This document shows positions 37,591-47,660 of a DNA stretch of 64,000 nt, in pieces. The stretch covers positions 72,988,974 through 73,052,973 of the forward strand of contig CM051025.1 in NCBI GenBank assembly GCA_027627225.1, in the 5' to 3' direction. Both the position numbers and the translations under genes were made by a program. The notes under the pieces are model-generated. The model searched no databases and was not told the origin of the DNA. It saw only the letters and a program-made list of their open reading frames with translations. The DNA comes from Congeria kusceri (taxonomy: Eukaryota > Mollusca > Bivalvia > Myida > Dreissenidae). How positions within the stretch are numbered: position 1 is the first letter of the stretch; every line of letters begins with the position of its first letter.

Positions 37591-39951
37591 ACGCAAATGC
37601 TCAAGAGTTGAAATTATTGCACCAATACCTCGAGCAAAAGCATCAGCAGAAGCAGCAGCAAACTAATCAGCAGCAGTATACTTATCCACGAGCTCCACCA
37701 CCAGCTTATGGTCATCAAAGGATGCAGCAGCAGCAACAGCAACATCAACAGAGCCAACCACAGCAGAATTTACAACAGGAACAACATCTACAACAGCAGC
37801 AGCAACAACAACAACCTCGCTTTACAACTATTCCAGTACAGCAAGGTACCCAAATGCCTTCAATGCAGACTGGTCCTACATATCATCATGCTCCTGCTCA
37901 GTCTGCTAGTAATTACAATCCATACACATTTGCTACCCCACACTCAGATGCTGGTATCACAGTGCAGCAGCCAAGGTTTGTAGCACGGACTGATCCGTTT
38001 GTCAACCCGTCCGGAAATGCTTACCAAAGAACACAGTCAGTGCCGCCTACTAGCTCTTCGGTTGCTAGGGCTGGATTATTGGTCCCTGGTGAGTCACCTC
38101 CGCTGCCCCAGTCAACTGTACCCTATCAATACCATGTACACATACAATCCAGGGATAATTATTTGTCATCCTTGAACAACTTGCAGACTTTGACTAAAGA
38201 AAACAGCCAAGCAGTGAATCAGGGTAGTGTACCTCCAATAGCTCAGAACCCGAGAATGCCCAACCCCCGAACCCAGCATGTGAACCAGTTGCCAACAGTG
38301 AAAGCTCCACCCCCTGCCCATCAGCAAATGCCTGACCAGTACAGGTTTCAGGCACCGAATCCAGCAGTGCATGTTATAAATTCAAGCAGTTATGTCAGGA
38401 ATGGGAACACACACTGGGAGAGTGTTTCCCATGCACAGACACAGGCTGCCGCGAACGTTTCACCCAGTACAGGAAAGGCACCTATACTCGAGAGTCTGTT
38501 GTATACTAGTTCTGATAACCAAAGTTCCACAAGAACACGTATTGTATCTATGCCTGGAAATGTTAGCCTGGATAGTTCAAACGTGGAAACACTTCCACCT
38601 AGCCAACCTAGTTGCTTGCATAGCTCCTTGGATGTTCCAGTAGAAGCTGATGACCGACTGTTGATGGGACGCTGGTATGCACTGCCATCAGAAAATAATG
38701 ACATCCAAGCAATGCAAGGCAGTAGTAACACAGATAGACGTGTTCTGTTCAGAAGTAATACTAGTCATGTGTTTGTTCCAGGTAGTGTCAATCTAAGAGG
38801 TGAAATCTCTGTTTCAAATGGAAACGTGTCAGTTCCTACGATGTCAACAGCAAATGCTTCTGGTATAATCGGTGATAGAAGACATTCTTTAGATTCTGTG
38901 AATAGTAGTACTCAACAGAAAGAGTCAAGTGCATTGAACACTGATATTATGGATGTTAAACCAGTTATCTCAACACCAGTTGCACAAACGCTGCCTGATA
39001 ATGGACAGGGTGGGGGAATTTCTAGCTCCAGCCCCTCAAGTATGCCCTCTGTTGCCCCTTCCATCGACAGTGGGCTTTCCAGCAATGGTCAGGAACCAAA
39101 TATACCTCAGCCATGCTTTCCACCACATAATTCACCACAGCAACAAAATCTACAACAGCCGCAACAAATGCTTGCCACAGTTAAGACAACTCAGTATGGT
39201 GCCATATCCGATCCAGTGTTGGATGCACTACACTTGGCAGGTGATGAAATTCTTGAGGAACAAAAGCAGAGGCTTTTGAATGAGTTGCAACTGAATCAGT
39301 TTGGTTCTCAAGACGTTTTGTCAGATTTTGAATATGGGTCATTTATACCCAGTGAACCACAGTCTACCTCTAATTTGGAATCTCTTAGTTGTGTAAGTCC
39401 AGTAAGTATGCCAAATGTGGTGAGCTCTTCACCAGCTGAGGTTGTGCTTACCAGTGCTACTAGCACATCTTCGATTACTTCAGTGACAGCTAGCAATGTT
39501 AAATCCACTGGTGCTGGGGATACAGGTACTACCGATAATAGGCCACATGAAATGGAAGTTCCTACCAGTCAGTCTATTGGTTTGTCAAGTAATATAAAAG
39601 ACAGTGTGGACCAAAAAGTTGCAAGTTTACCAGTGAATACTTCTCATGTACCATCATCTTCCATCAGCTTTGACTCTTATACGTCAAATGACATTTCTGA
39701 AGGACAGAGGGATGAAATGTCTGAGGCAGTGAAATCAGAAACAGCTTCAACTTCTGAGGCAGTTGATTCAAAACCAGCAGCAGCTGTTAATGGTGAATCT
39801 GCATTTGATGACTTTGACTTTGAAGGCTTGTCAACAAAAAGAGACAAAAGAAAAAGTAAGAGTGACCATTCAACTCTTCCTGCTCCCAAGAAGTTTCGTG
39901 GACAGGGTTACACCAGAGCTGCAAGCGGGTCCAGAGGTAGTGGAGCAAGAG
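37591..39951 (+). CDS. Exon 4: Gln/Pro-rich and Ser/Thr-rich disordered region with basic cluster
   Basis: A 2,361-nt open exon, residues 96-883 of the model. It opens with a short helical stretch (AQELKLLHQYLEQKHQQK), then runs of Gln (up to eight) mixed with His, Tyr and Pro over about 70 residues. These are encoded by mixed CAG/CAA codons, so they are not a pure repeat tract. The middle is Ser/Thr/Asn/Pro-rich with no domain I can name. Near residue 650 is an Asp/Glu/Leu-rich stretch (DPVLDALHLAGDEILEEQKQ) followed by a Phe/Asp/Tyr-containing acidic stretch, which resembles an activation-type peptide; that is inference. The end holds FDDFDFEGL, then a Lys/Arg cluster (about 843-870, KRDKRKSK and PAPKKFRGQG) that fits a bipartite nuclear signal, and the first RG repeats. 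The donor is AGAG|GTATTA at 39952. An alternative in-frame donor at 39937 would drop five residues. The acceptor at 37590 (CCCTCAAAAG) has a weak pyrimidine tract. Confidence 0.9.
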
Positions 39952-40066
39952 GTATTAATACGTTTTAATGTAAAATGTCTCCAAAAGTATGTTGTAGTAT
40001 AGCTAAAAATGTTTTATGGTTAAAATAGTTCATTTCTGATAAAAGCAATGTTGTTTAGTCTGCTCT

Positions 40067-41432
40067 ATGAAGTGAACTTCGGGGGCATATAGTAATCGCA
40101 TCGTCCGTCCGTCTGTTCGTTCGTCCGTCACGCTTCTTGTGCGGAGCATAACTCCATTAGTATTAAAAGAATTCAAATGAAACTTCATATAATGATAGTG
40201 GACGATGAGAGGAAGTGCAGAGTACAAGGACCACAACTCTTTCTTCAGTATTGACAGAGTTATTGCCCTTGGTTCAATTTTCTTGTGCAGAGCATATCTT
40301 CATCAGTATTGATGGGATTCAAATGAAACTTCATATAATTATAGAGGACAATGAGAGGATGTGTAGAGCACAGGGACAATAACTCTTCAAAATTTACAGA
40401 GTTATTGCCCTTTGTTTAATTTTCTTGTGCAGAGCCACTCCATTAGTATTGAAGGGATTCAAATGAAACTTCATATAATGATAGTCAGAGGACAATGAGA
40501 GAAAGTGCAGTGCACAGGGACAATAATTCTTCAAAATTTACAGAGTTATTGCCCTTTGTTTAATTTTCTTGTGCATGACTCCATTAGTATTGGAGGGATT
40601 CAAAGGAAACTTCATATAATGATGAGAGGAAGTGCAGAGCACAAGGACCGCAACTTTTCTTCAATATTTACAGAGTTCTTGCCCTTTGTTTCATTTTCTT
40701 ATGTGAAGCATTAATTTTCTTGTGAGGAGTATATGTCCATTTGTATTAAAGGGATTCAAATGAAACTTCATATAATGATAGAGGACAAGGAGAAGAAGTG
40801 CAGAGCACAAGGACCACAACTCTTTCTTCAGTATTTATGGAGTTATTGCGCTTTGTTTTATTTCCTTTTGTGAAGCATTAGTTTTCTAGTTCGGAGCTTA
40901 ACTCCATTAGTATTAAAGGGATTCAAATAAATGTTCATTTAATGATAGAGGACATTGAGAGGAAATGCAGAGCACAAGGACCATAACTCTTTCTTCAATA
41001 TTTACAGAGTTATTGCCCTTTTTAAATTTTCTTGTGCTGATCATCACGTCGTTAGTATTGAAGGGATTCAAATGAAACTACATATAATGATAGAGGACAA
41101 TGAGAGGAAGTGCAGAGTACAAGGACCACAACTCTTTTCTCAATATTTACAGAGTTATTGCCCTTTGTTTATTTTTTGTGCTGAGCATTACTCCATTATT
41201 ATTGAAGGGATTCAAATAAAACTATATTTAATGATAGAGGACAATGAGATGAAGTGCAGAGTACAAGGACCATAACACTTTCTTCAATATTTATTGATTT
41301 ATTGCCCTTTGTTTATTTTTTATACAGAGCATAACTCCATTAGTATGGAAGAGATTTTACATAAAACCACATATATTGATAGAGGACGTTGAGAGGAAGT
41401 GCAGAGTACAAGGACCATAACTCTTTTTGTAG
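40067..41432 (+). repeat. Tandem-core (pearl/HINE-like) element in intron 4, about 150-bp units
   Basis: Opens with GGGGGCATATAGTAATCGC and a GTCCGTCCGTCTGTTCGTTC microsatellite, then about nine units with ATAACTCCATTAGTATT, GGGATTCAAATGAAACTTCA, GAGAGGAAGTGCAGAG and AGAGTTATTGCCCTTTG. The 3' end is truncated. Open frames here come from the units. Confidence 0.85.
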
Positions 41433-41519
41433 GATGTGTCATTTTTGCATACATGTAACTGACATTGTTTTGCCTTCCTCTGCCTTGTTCATAAATCATT
41501 AAGCATGGTTCGTGTAGTA

Positions 41520-42347
41520 ACAGTCTTCACATTAAGCACTGGACCGAGGATCCAGTACACCAAATTTGTCATAGGCCGAGCAAAATTTCAAAGTTAACTG
41601 GACCAGTGGTTCATCAATTTTAGGTCCCTCGATCATTATGAAACCAGTATTCCCTTGAAAAATCGAGTATTTTTATGCCCCCAGCATCTTGATGCGGGCA
41701 TATAGTGATCGGCCTGTCCGTCCGTCCGTGACAAGGTTAAGTAGATTTTACCGTTTCGTCTAGCACCAATACCGATCACTACAACACATGGATACTTACA
41801 CAGGTGTTGCTTATGACCATTCCCTATCCACCCATATCACCCAACATCACTTTGACCTTGACCTAATTTGCGCTTAGAATAATTAAAATGGGCTGTTTCT
41901 TGGTTAACTAGATTTTACCATTTCATCTAGCACCAACACCGCTTGCTACAACACTTGGATACTTAACACAGTTGTTGCTTATGACCATCCCCAATCCACC
42001 CACATCACCCAACTTCACTTTGACATTGACCTAATTTGGACTAAGAAATGGGTTACCTAGCACCAACTGGGGGCATGTGTGTTTATCAAGCACAGAATAT
42101 TGTTTCAGCTATTGATCCACCATTGGTATTGGGTTGTATCTAAAAAACAAATGGTTTTCCATTTAGTGAGAGAATAAAAGTCTAAAAACAATGTTTTTAA
42201 TTATTTATTTATAAAACATTGAATATACAGAGAGTGAAAGAAAATAAAACAAATCATGGTCCACTAAAATGTAGTCTGGTCCAGTCTATTTAGCTGGCTT
42301 GGTGGACCGACACTCCACTGATTTTAAAATTCATTCGTGAAGACTGT
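41520..42347. mobile_element. ACAGTCTTCAC TIR element with 4-bp target duplication, in intron 4
   Basis: TIR ACAGTCTTCAC at both ends, flanked by AGTA (41516-41519 and 42348-42351). Subterminal CTGGACCGAG and GGTCCA motifs are repeated inverted. 828 bp, no coding sequence. A tandem-core element (about 41672-42093) sits inside it. Sister of 60638-62159. Confidence 0.8.
41672..42093 (+). repeat. Short tandem-core (pearl/HINE-like) element, nested
   Basis: Starts TTATGCCCCCAGCATCTTGA and GCATATAGTGATCGGCC with GTCCGTCCGTCC; two units containing AGATTTTACCGTTTCGTCTA and GCACCAA; ends ACTGGGGGCATGTGTG. Confidence 0.75.
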
Positions 42348-42375
42348 AGTAACTTTAGTATTAAAAAAATATGTA

Positions 42376-42614
42376 TCAATCATGTTGTGGGAAACCGGGC
42401 CTAATGCATGTGCATGAAGTGTCATCCCGCATTAGCCTGTGCAGTCCGCACAGGCTAATCAAGGATGACACTTTCCACTTTTATGGTATTTTCGGTTTCA
42501 AGGAAGTCTCCTCTTAACACAAATCCACTGTAGGCGGAAAGTGTCGTCCTGGATTAGCCTGTGCGGACTGCATATGCATATGCATTAAACCGGGGTTTCC
42601 CATGACACGCCACA
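42376..42614. mobile_element. Palindromic MITE (CACAGGCTAATCC family), copy 3, in intron 4
   Basis: CATGTTGTGGGAAACCGGGC ... TAGCCTGTGCAGTCCGCACA ... TGTGCGGACTGCATATGC ... CCATGACACGCCACAT. The right palindrome is deleted, leaving GCATATGCATATGC. Confidence 0.9.
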
Positions 42615-42716
42615 TAATATATACCTTTAGTAAGTGAAATAAGATCTTTCTTATTCTTATTTTTAAACATTATCCAAGAGCCTAAAAACATCCATGTTTT
42701 GTACTTTGCCCACCAG

Positions 42717-42800
42717 GTCGAGGGTGGGCAGTTCGGTTTGCCGAGACCAAGACCCAGAGGCAGACGAAAGGACGGGGAAGGGGGCGAGGTCGTGGAAACC
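42717..42800 (+). CDS. Exon 5: RG-rich segment
   Basis: An 84-nt exon with acceptor GCCCACCAG and donor AAACC|GTAAGC, phase 1 at both ends. In the frame set by exon 4 it reads GRGWAVRFAETK, then KGRGRGRGRGN, joining RG repeats at the end of exon 4 to those at the start of exon 6. Such RGG/RG tracts usually bind RNA or are methylated on arginine (family knowledge). Its G/C-rich codons differ from the AT-rich surroundings. It lies about 100 bp after a palindromic MITE in intron 4. Confidence 0.8.
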
Positions 42801-43202
42801 GTAAGCATTTTAATTGGATGCTTCTGACAGGTTGTTACTAGTACAAAGTTCCCGGACTGTGGCTATAACTTAATCAAATATATATGATGTCCACACATTT
42901 ATTCCAAGTGGGGAGAGCAGCATTGGAAACGTTTTGCTTTGTAGGGCGAATATTTTTAGATTTGTTTAAGCTAACGTTACCTCATATGGTTGTTGTGTGG
43001 ACTGCTCCATATCGCAGACTGTGATTATGTTGTTTGTATTTCTTTTATAAAATCATTTATTTTTATCTTATTGATATTTCATAATGCAATAAAAACATAT
43101 CAATGCATGTTATGTTAATTTTCATGAACATGAATTATGCAGGTAGTAAGCATGGGCCGGGAACTTTGTGAAAGCCCCTTGTATATCTGTCAGAACAAAC
43201 TA

Positions 43203-43909
43203 CAGTTAAACACCACTATTTTGAAGTTGTTGGGACTGACGAAAGTAGTTCGAAATAGGAGATTTCGAAATAGCGATGTTCTTTATTGTACATGTACTAA
43301 TACATTTTTTAAACTGTGCATGCGGTAAAATAACACCATGTGTATATATGGTATGTGTACGAAGGTTCCTAATCATTGTAAAAAGTGTAACATTCAATAA
43401 ACACTGATTGCATTTATTTTTTTCACATGTTCACCAAATTATAAAAAATCACAGAAAATAGTGATATAAGACGGAGCATTTTAAGGATGCGCTCTTTGAA
43501 ATGCACAATACTGTGCACAATGTATTGTTTGTTACTCTCAATAATAACTCGACCATGTATTCAATTATTGTTGATCATTTATCCACGCGTCAATCATTAC
43601 TTGGTATGAAAACCCGTGAACAATGAGAGGTGCGAAAATATTACTGAGCGATGACTGCCAAGTCATCACACCTTTGATAGACAGCTTCGGCTTAGGTGCG
43701 ACTTCGAAATAAACACTGATGATTACATGTAAAAAACTTAGTTGGGACCGGAATTTTAGTTCGAAATAGGGATGTATTCGAAATAGACACATTCGAATTA
43801 ATGATTGATATTTTAGTTAAATAAAGAAGGCACAATATTGGGACCGAAAAATAGTTAGAAATAGCGGTTAATTCGAATTAACAATGTTCGAAATATTGGT
43901 GTTAAGCTG
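43203..43909. mobile_element. pogo-like MITE in intron 5
   Basis: TIRs CAGTTAAACACCACTATTTT and, reversed, CAGCTTAACACCAATATTTC, both flanked by TA (43201-43202 and 43910-43911). Subterminal TTCGAAATAG repeats at both ends. 707 bp, no transposase. TIR style and TA target point to Tc1/mariner-pogo. Confidence 0.8.
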
Positions 43910-44410
43910 TATTGAGTAAAAAACATTCACAAGGATATGTTAAAAGATATGATACAGAGTATCAGGCATAACGTCTTGCTGTTAAGATAGTTGTAAAGAT
44001 AAGTATAATTATCTTATGATGAGTGAATAGATGTTAATAATTCGGGTAAAAACAAAATGCCAATGGTGAAATTCATTCTAATAATGGTTGATAAAAAAAT
44101 TATCATGAAATGGAGTAGCAAATTTTATTCTAATATATTGAAAATCAGTCAGTAGCAGAAAACACTCTTTTTAGACCATGCTTACAATTTTGTGTACATA
44201 ATAATAACACACATAATAATAACAATCTTTAATATGTTCCCCTTTACAATTTAAGCAATAATCATACACATTTAAAAACACATATATTGATTGAAAATTT
44301 CAAAACTTGCATATTTTTGAGATTCTGTTTAACTAATTCACAACGCAGATGTATTCTATTGAAGTGCTTGGGTATAGATTTATTTATCGATCTTCGCGCT
44401 TAATATTTAG

Positions 44411-44661
44411 GTGGAAGAGGAAGAAAAGCAACAACTTCTGAAACAAGAAAGCTGTTAGAAGTGGATGAGGTCCGTATGGAGACGGCAACAAATACTGTTA
44501 CCGTGGAAACCAGATCTGGCACCTCTACCTCTGGCCTTGACAACATCAGTAGAATCATGGCTGCCATTCAACGTGGGGACGAAGACCCCTTGTATCTGAA
44601 GTCCCTAATGGATTCCCTAACAGAAGAGGAATTGCAGAATCCTATGACTGACACCATTAAG
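44411..44661 (+). CDS. Exon 6: end of RG tract and short helical block
   Basis: A 251-nt exon with acceptor TAATATTTAG and donor TTAAG|GTGTGT. The split codon with exon 5 gives Arg, completing NRGRGRKATTS. Then come an acidic/Thr-rich linker and, from about residue 951, a probable helical block (DNISRIMAAIQRGDEDPLYL, then a segment ending EELQNPMTDTIK) that continues across the splice into VMLDYVIKYAEKVQ of exon 7. It ends in phase 0. A tandem-core repeat element begins only about 20 bp past the donor. Confidence 0.8.
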
Positions 44662-44680
44662 GTGTGTGTATATATGATTT

Positions 44681-47331
44681 TTAGCTCATTTATTCACCGA
44701 ATAGTTCGAGCTATAGTACTCACCATTCATCAGCTTTGCCGTAATGCTCTGGTTAATGTTTGCGTGCAACAAGTCCATATCTCTGTAACTACTACAGATA
44801 TTTAATTGAAACTTAACACATGACTTCTGGGTCATTATGTGATGTCACTGACCAAGGCCCATAACTCTGACCTGCAATTTAGCATAATTATGCCCCTTTT
44901 TGTACTTGGAAATATATAACTACTGCAGATATTCAATTGAAACTTCACACATGCCTTCAGGGTTATTTTATAAGGTCACTGGCCAAGACCCATAACTGTC
45001 ACCAGCATTTCAGCAGAATTATGCCCCTTTTCGTACTTAGAAAAGTCAGGGTATGGTTTGCATGCAAAATAAAATACAGGTTAAGGCTTGCTTGCAACAA
45101 GTACATATCTCTGTAACTACTACAGATATTCAATTGAAGCTTCACACATGTCTTCAGGGTCATTGTATAAGGTCACTGACCAAGGCCCATTACCCAGTCC
45201 TGCAATTTAGCAGAATAGTGCCCCTTTTTGTACTTTGAAAATTCAGGTTAAGGTTTGCGTGCAACAAGTATTTATCTCTGTAACTACTACAGATATTCAA
45301 CTGAAACTTCACACATGTCTTCGGGGTCATTATGTAAGATCACTGGCCAAGGCACTTAACTTTGACCAGCATTGTAGCAGAATTATGCCCCTTTTTTAGC
45401 TCACCTGAGCACAAAGTGCTAATGGTGAGCTTTTGGGATCGGCCATTGTCCGTCATGCGTGCGTGCGTGTGTGCGTCGTCAACTTTTCATTCAAACAACA
45501 TCTCCTAAACCGCTTGGTAGATTTTCACCAAACTTCACAGGAATGATCCTTGGGTGGACCTCTTTCAAAGTTGTTCAAATCTTTCCGGTGCACAGAATAT
45601 ATTGGTCACCAGAGCTAAAAATAGATTTATAAAGTGAAAATTTAAAAATCTATGAAACCGCAAGGCTCAGACCTTTCATATTTTTTTATATGTGACATCC
45701 TCTAGAGGTCCTGTACAAAGATTGTTCAAATTATGCCCCTGGGGTCAAAACGGACCACGCCCCGGGGGTCACATGGTTTATATAGAATATATACCAAAAT
45801 GACTTTAAAAATCTTCTCCTCTGAAACCACAAGGCCTTAAGGTTTCATATTTGGTATGTAACATCCTATAGTGTTCAACTACAAAGATTGTTCAAATGAT
45901 GCCCCTGGGGTCAAAACTGGCCACGCCCCAGGGGTCTCATGGTTTATATAGAATATATAGCAAAATGACTTTAAAAATCTTCTCCTCTGAAACCGTAAGG
46001 CCCAGAGGTTTCATATTTGGTATGTAACATCCTTTAGTGGTCCTCTACAAAGGTTATTCAAATTATGCCTCTGGGGTTAAAACTGGCCACGCCCCGGGGG
46101 TCTCATGGTTTGTATAGAATATATAGCAAAATGACTTTTAAAATCTCCTCCTCTAAAATTGCAAGACCCAGAGGTTTCATATTTGGTATGTAACATCCTT
46201 TAGTGGTCCTTTACAAAGTTTGTTCAAATTATGCCCCTGGAGTCAAAACGGCCACACCCCAGGGGTCACATGGTTTATCTAGAATATATAGCAAAATGAC
46301 TTTTAAAATCTCCTCCTCTGAAACCACAAGGCCCAGAGGTTTCATATTTGGTATGTAACATCCTATAGTGGTCCTCTACAAAGATTGTTCAAATGATGCC
46401 CCTGGGGTCAAAACTGGCCACGCCCAGGGGGTCACATGGTTTATATAAACTTATATAGCAAAATGTCTTAAAATCTTCTTCTCTGAAACCGCAAGGCCCA
46501 GAGGTTTTGTATTTGGTATTTAACATCCTATAGTGGTACTCTACAAAGATTGTTCAAATTATGCCCCCTGGGACAAAACAGACCACACCCCATTGGTCAC
46601 ATGGTTAATAGAGACTTAAATAGCAAAATGACTTTAAAATTCTTCTCCTCTGAAACCGCAAGGCCTAGAGGTTTCATATTTCGTATGTAACATTGTATAG
46701 TGGTCCTCTAGAGTGTTCAGATTATGCCCCTGGGGTTAAAACTGGTCATGCCCGGGGGGGGGGTCAAATGGTTTATATAGACTTAAATAGCAAAATGACT
46801 TTACAAATCTTCTCTGAAACGGCAAGGCCAACAGCTTTCCTATGTTTGTTACGTAAAATTGCATAGTGGTCCTCTCCAAAGATTGTTCAAATTATGCACC
46901 TGGGGTCAAATCTGGCCACCCCTCAAGGGGTCACATGGTTTTTATAGACTTAAATAGCAAAATGACTTTAAAAATCGTTACATGAAACTGCAAGGCCCAC
47001 AGCTTTCCTATATTTGGTACGTAACATTGCATAGTGGTCCTCTCCAAAGATTGTTCAAATTATGCCCCTGGGTTCAAATCTTTCCATCCCCGAGGGGTCA
47101 CATGGTTTATATAGACTTAAATAGCAAAATTACCTGAAACCGCAAGGCCAAGAGGTTTGTTCAACTTATGCCCCTGGGATTAAAATAAGCCACGCATCGG
47201 GGATGCAAATTCCAATTGGGTAAAAAGGTCTCAGGTGAGCATCCTAGGGCCCTCTTGTTGTAGTGATAAAGGCCCATAACTCTGACAAAGCGGCTAAATA
47301 GTCAGGCACGATGTGCGGAGACAGATCTTGT
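44681..47331 (+). repeat. Tandem-core (pearl/HINE-like) element in intron 6, about 180-bp units, split by a second element
   Basis: Starts TTAGCTCATTTATTCACCGA; units with TGTAACTACTACAGATATTC, AATTGAAACTTCACACATG, GGTCACTGACCAAGGCCCA and ATTATGCCCCTTTTTGTAC; the sequence resumes at about 47262 (AAAGGCCCATAACTCTGAC) and ends CACGATGTGCGGAGACAGAT, CTTGTT. Begins about 20 bp after the exon 6 donor. Confidence 0.8.
45397..47260 (+). repeat. Tandem-core (pearl/HINE-like) element nested in the previous one, about 165-bp units
   Basis: Starts TAGCTCACCTGAGCACAAAG with a GCGTGCGTGCGTGTGTGCG microsatellite; about nine units containing ATTATGCCCCTGGGGTCAAA, GGCCACGCCCC, TCACATGGTTTATATAG and CTGAAACCGCAAGGCCCAGA; ends CAGGTGAGCATCCTAGGG, CCCTCTTGTT. 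The host element's unit is interrupted and resumes cleanly after it. Confidence 0.85.
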
Positions 47332-47660
47332 TAGTATCATTTGTTTTGCAAATGAAGTGTTGAAACTTATCAAATGACTGGAAATAGAGCAGCATTAAAA
47401 TAACAAAGGAAAAAGAAAAATATCCAATAACTTAACAAATGCTTTTGCTGACTTTGGTTCATTTATTAGCGACTTTTACCCTATAGATTCATCTTATATA
47501 AGTACATGTTTTGAAGTGTTTAACTGTTCAGTAAAAAATGTAGGAATGAAATATTTGCTTAATATGCATTTGTCAGTTATTGTTCTTCTTACCTTTTCTT
47601 CAGTGTTTATTAGAAATATATGATAATTAACTAATTACGATCATACATATTCTCTTTAAG

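Noticed and set aside
37708..37983. Asn/Ser-rich 91-codon frame
   Set aside because: It is the out-of-frame reading of the CAG/CAA region of exon 4.
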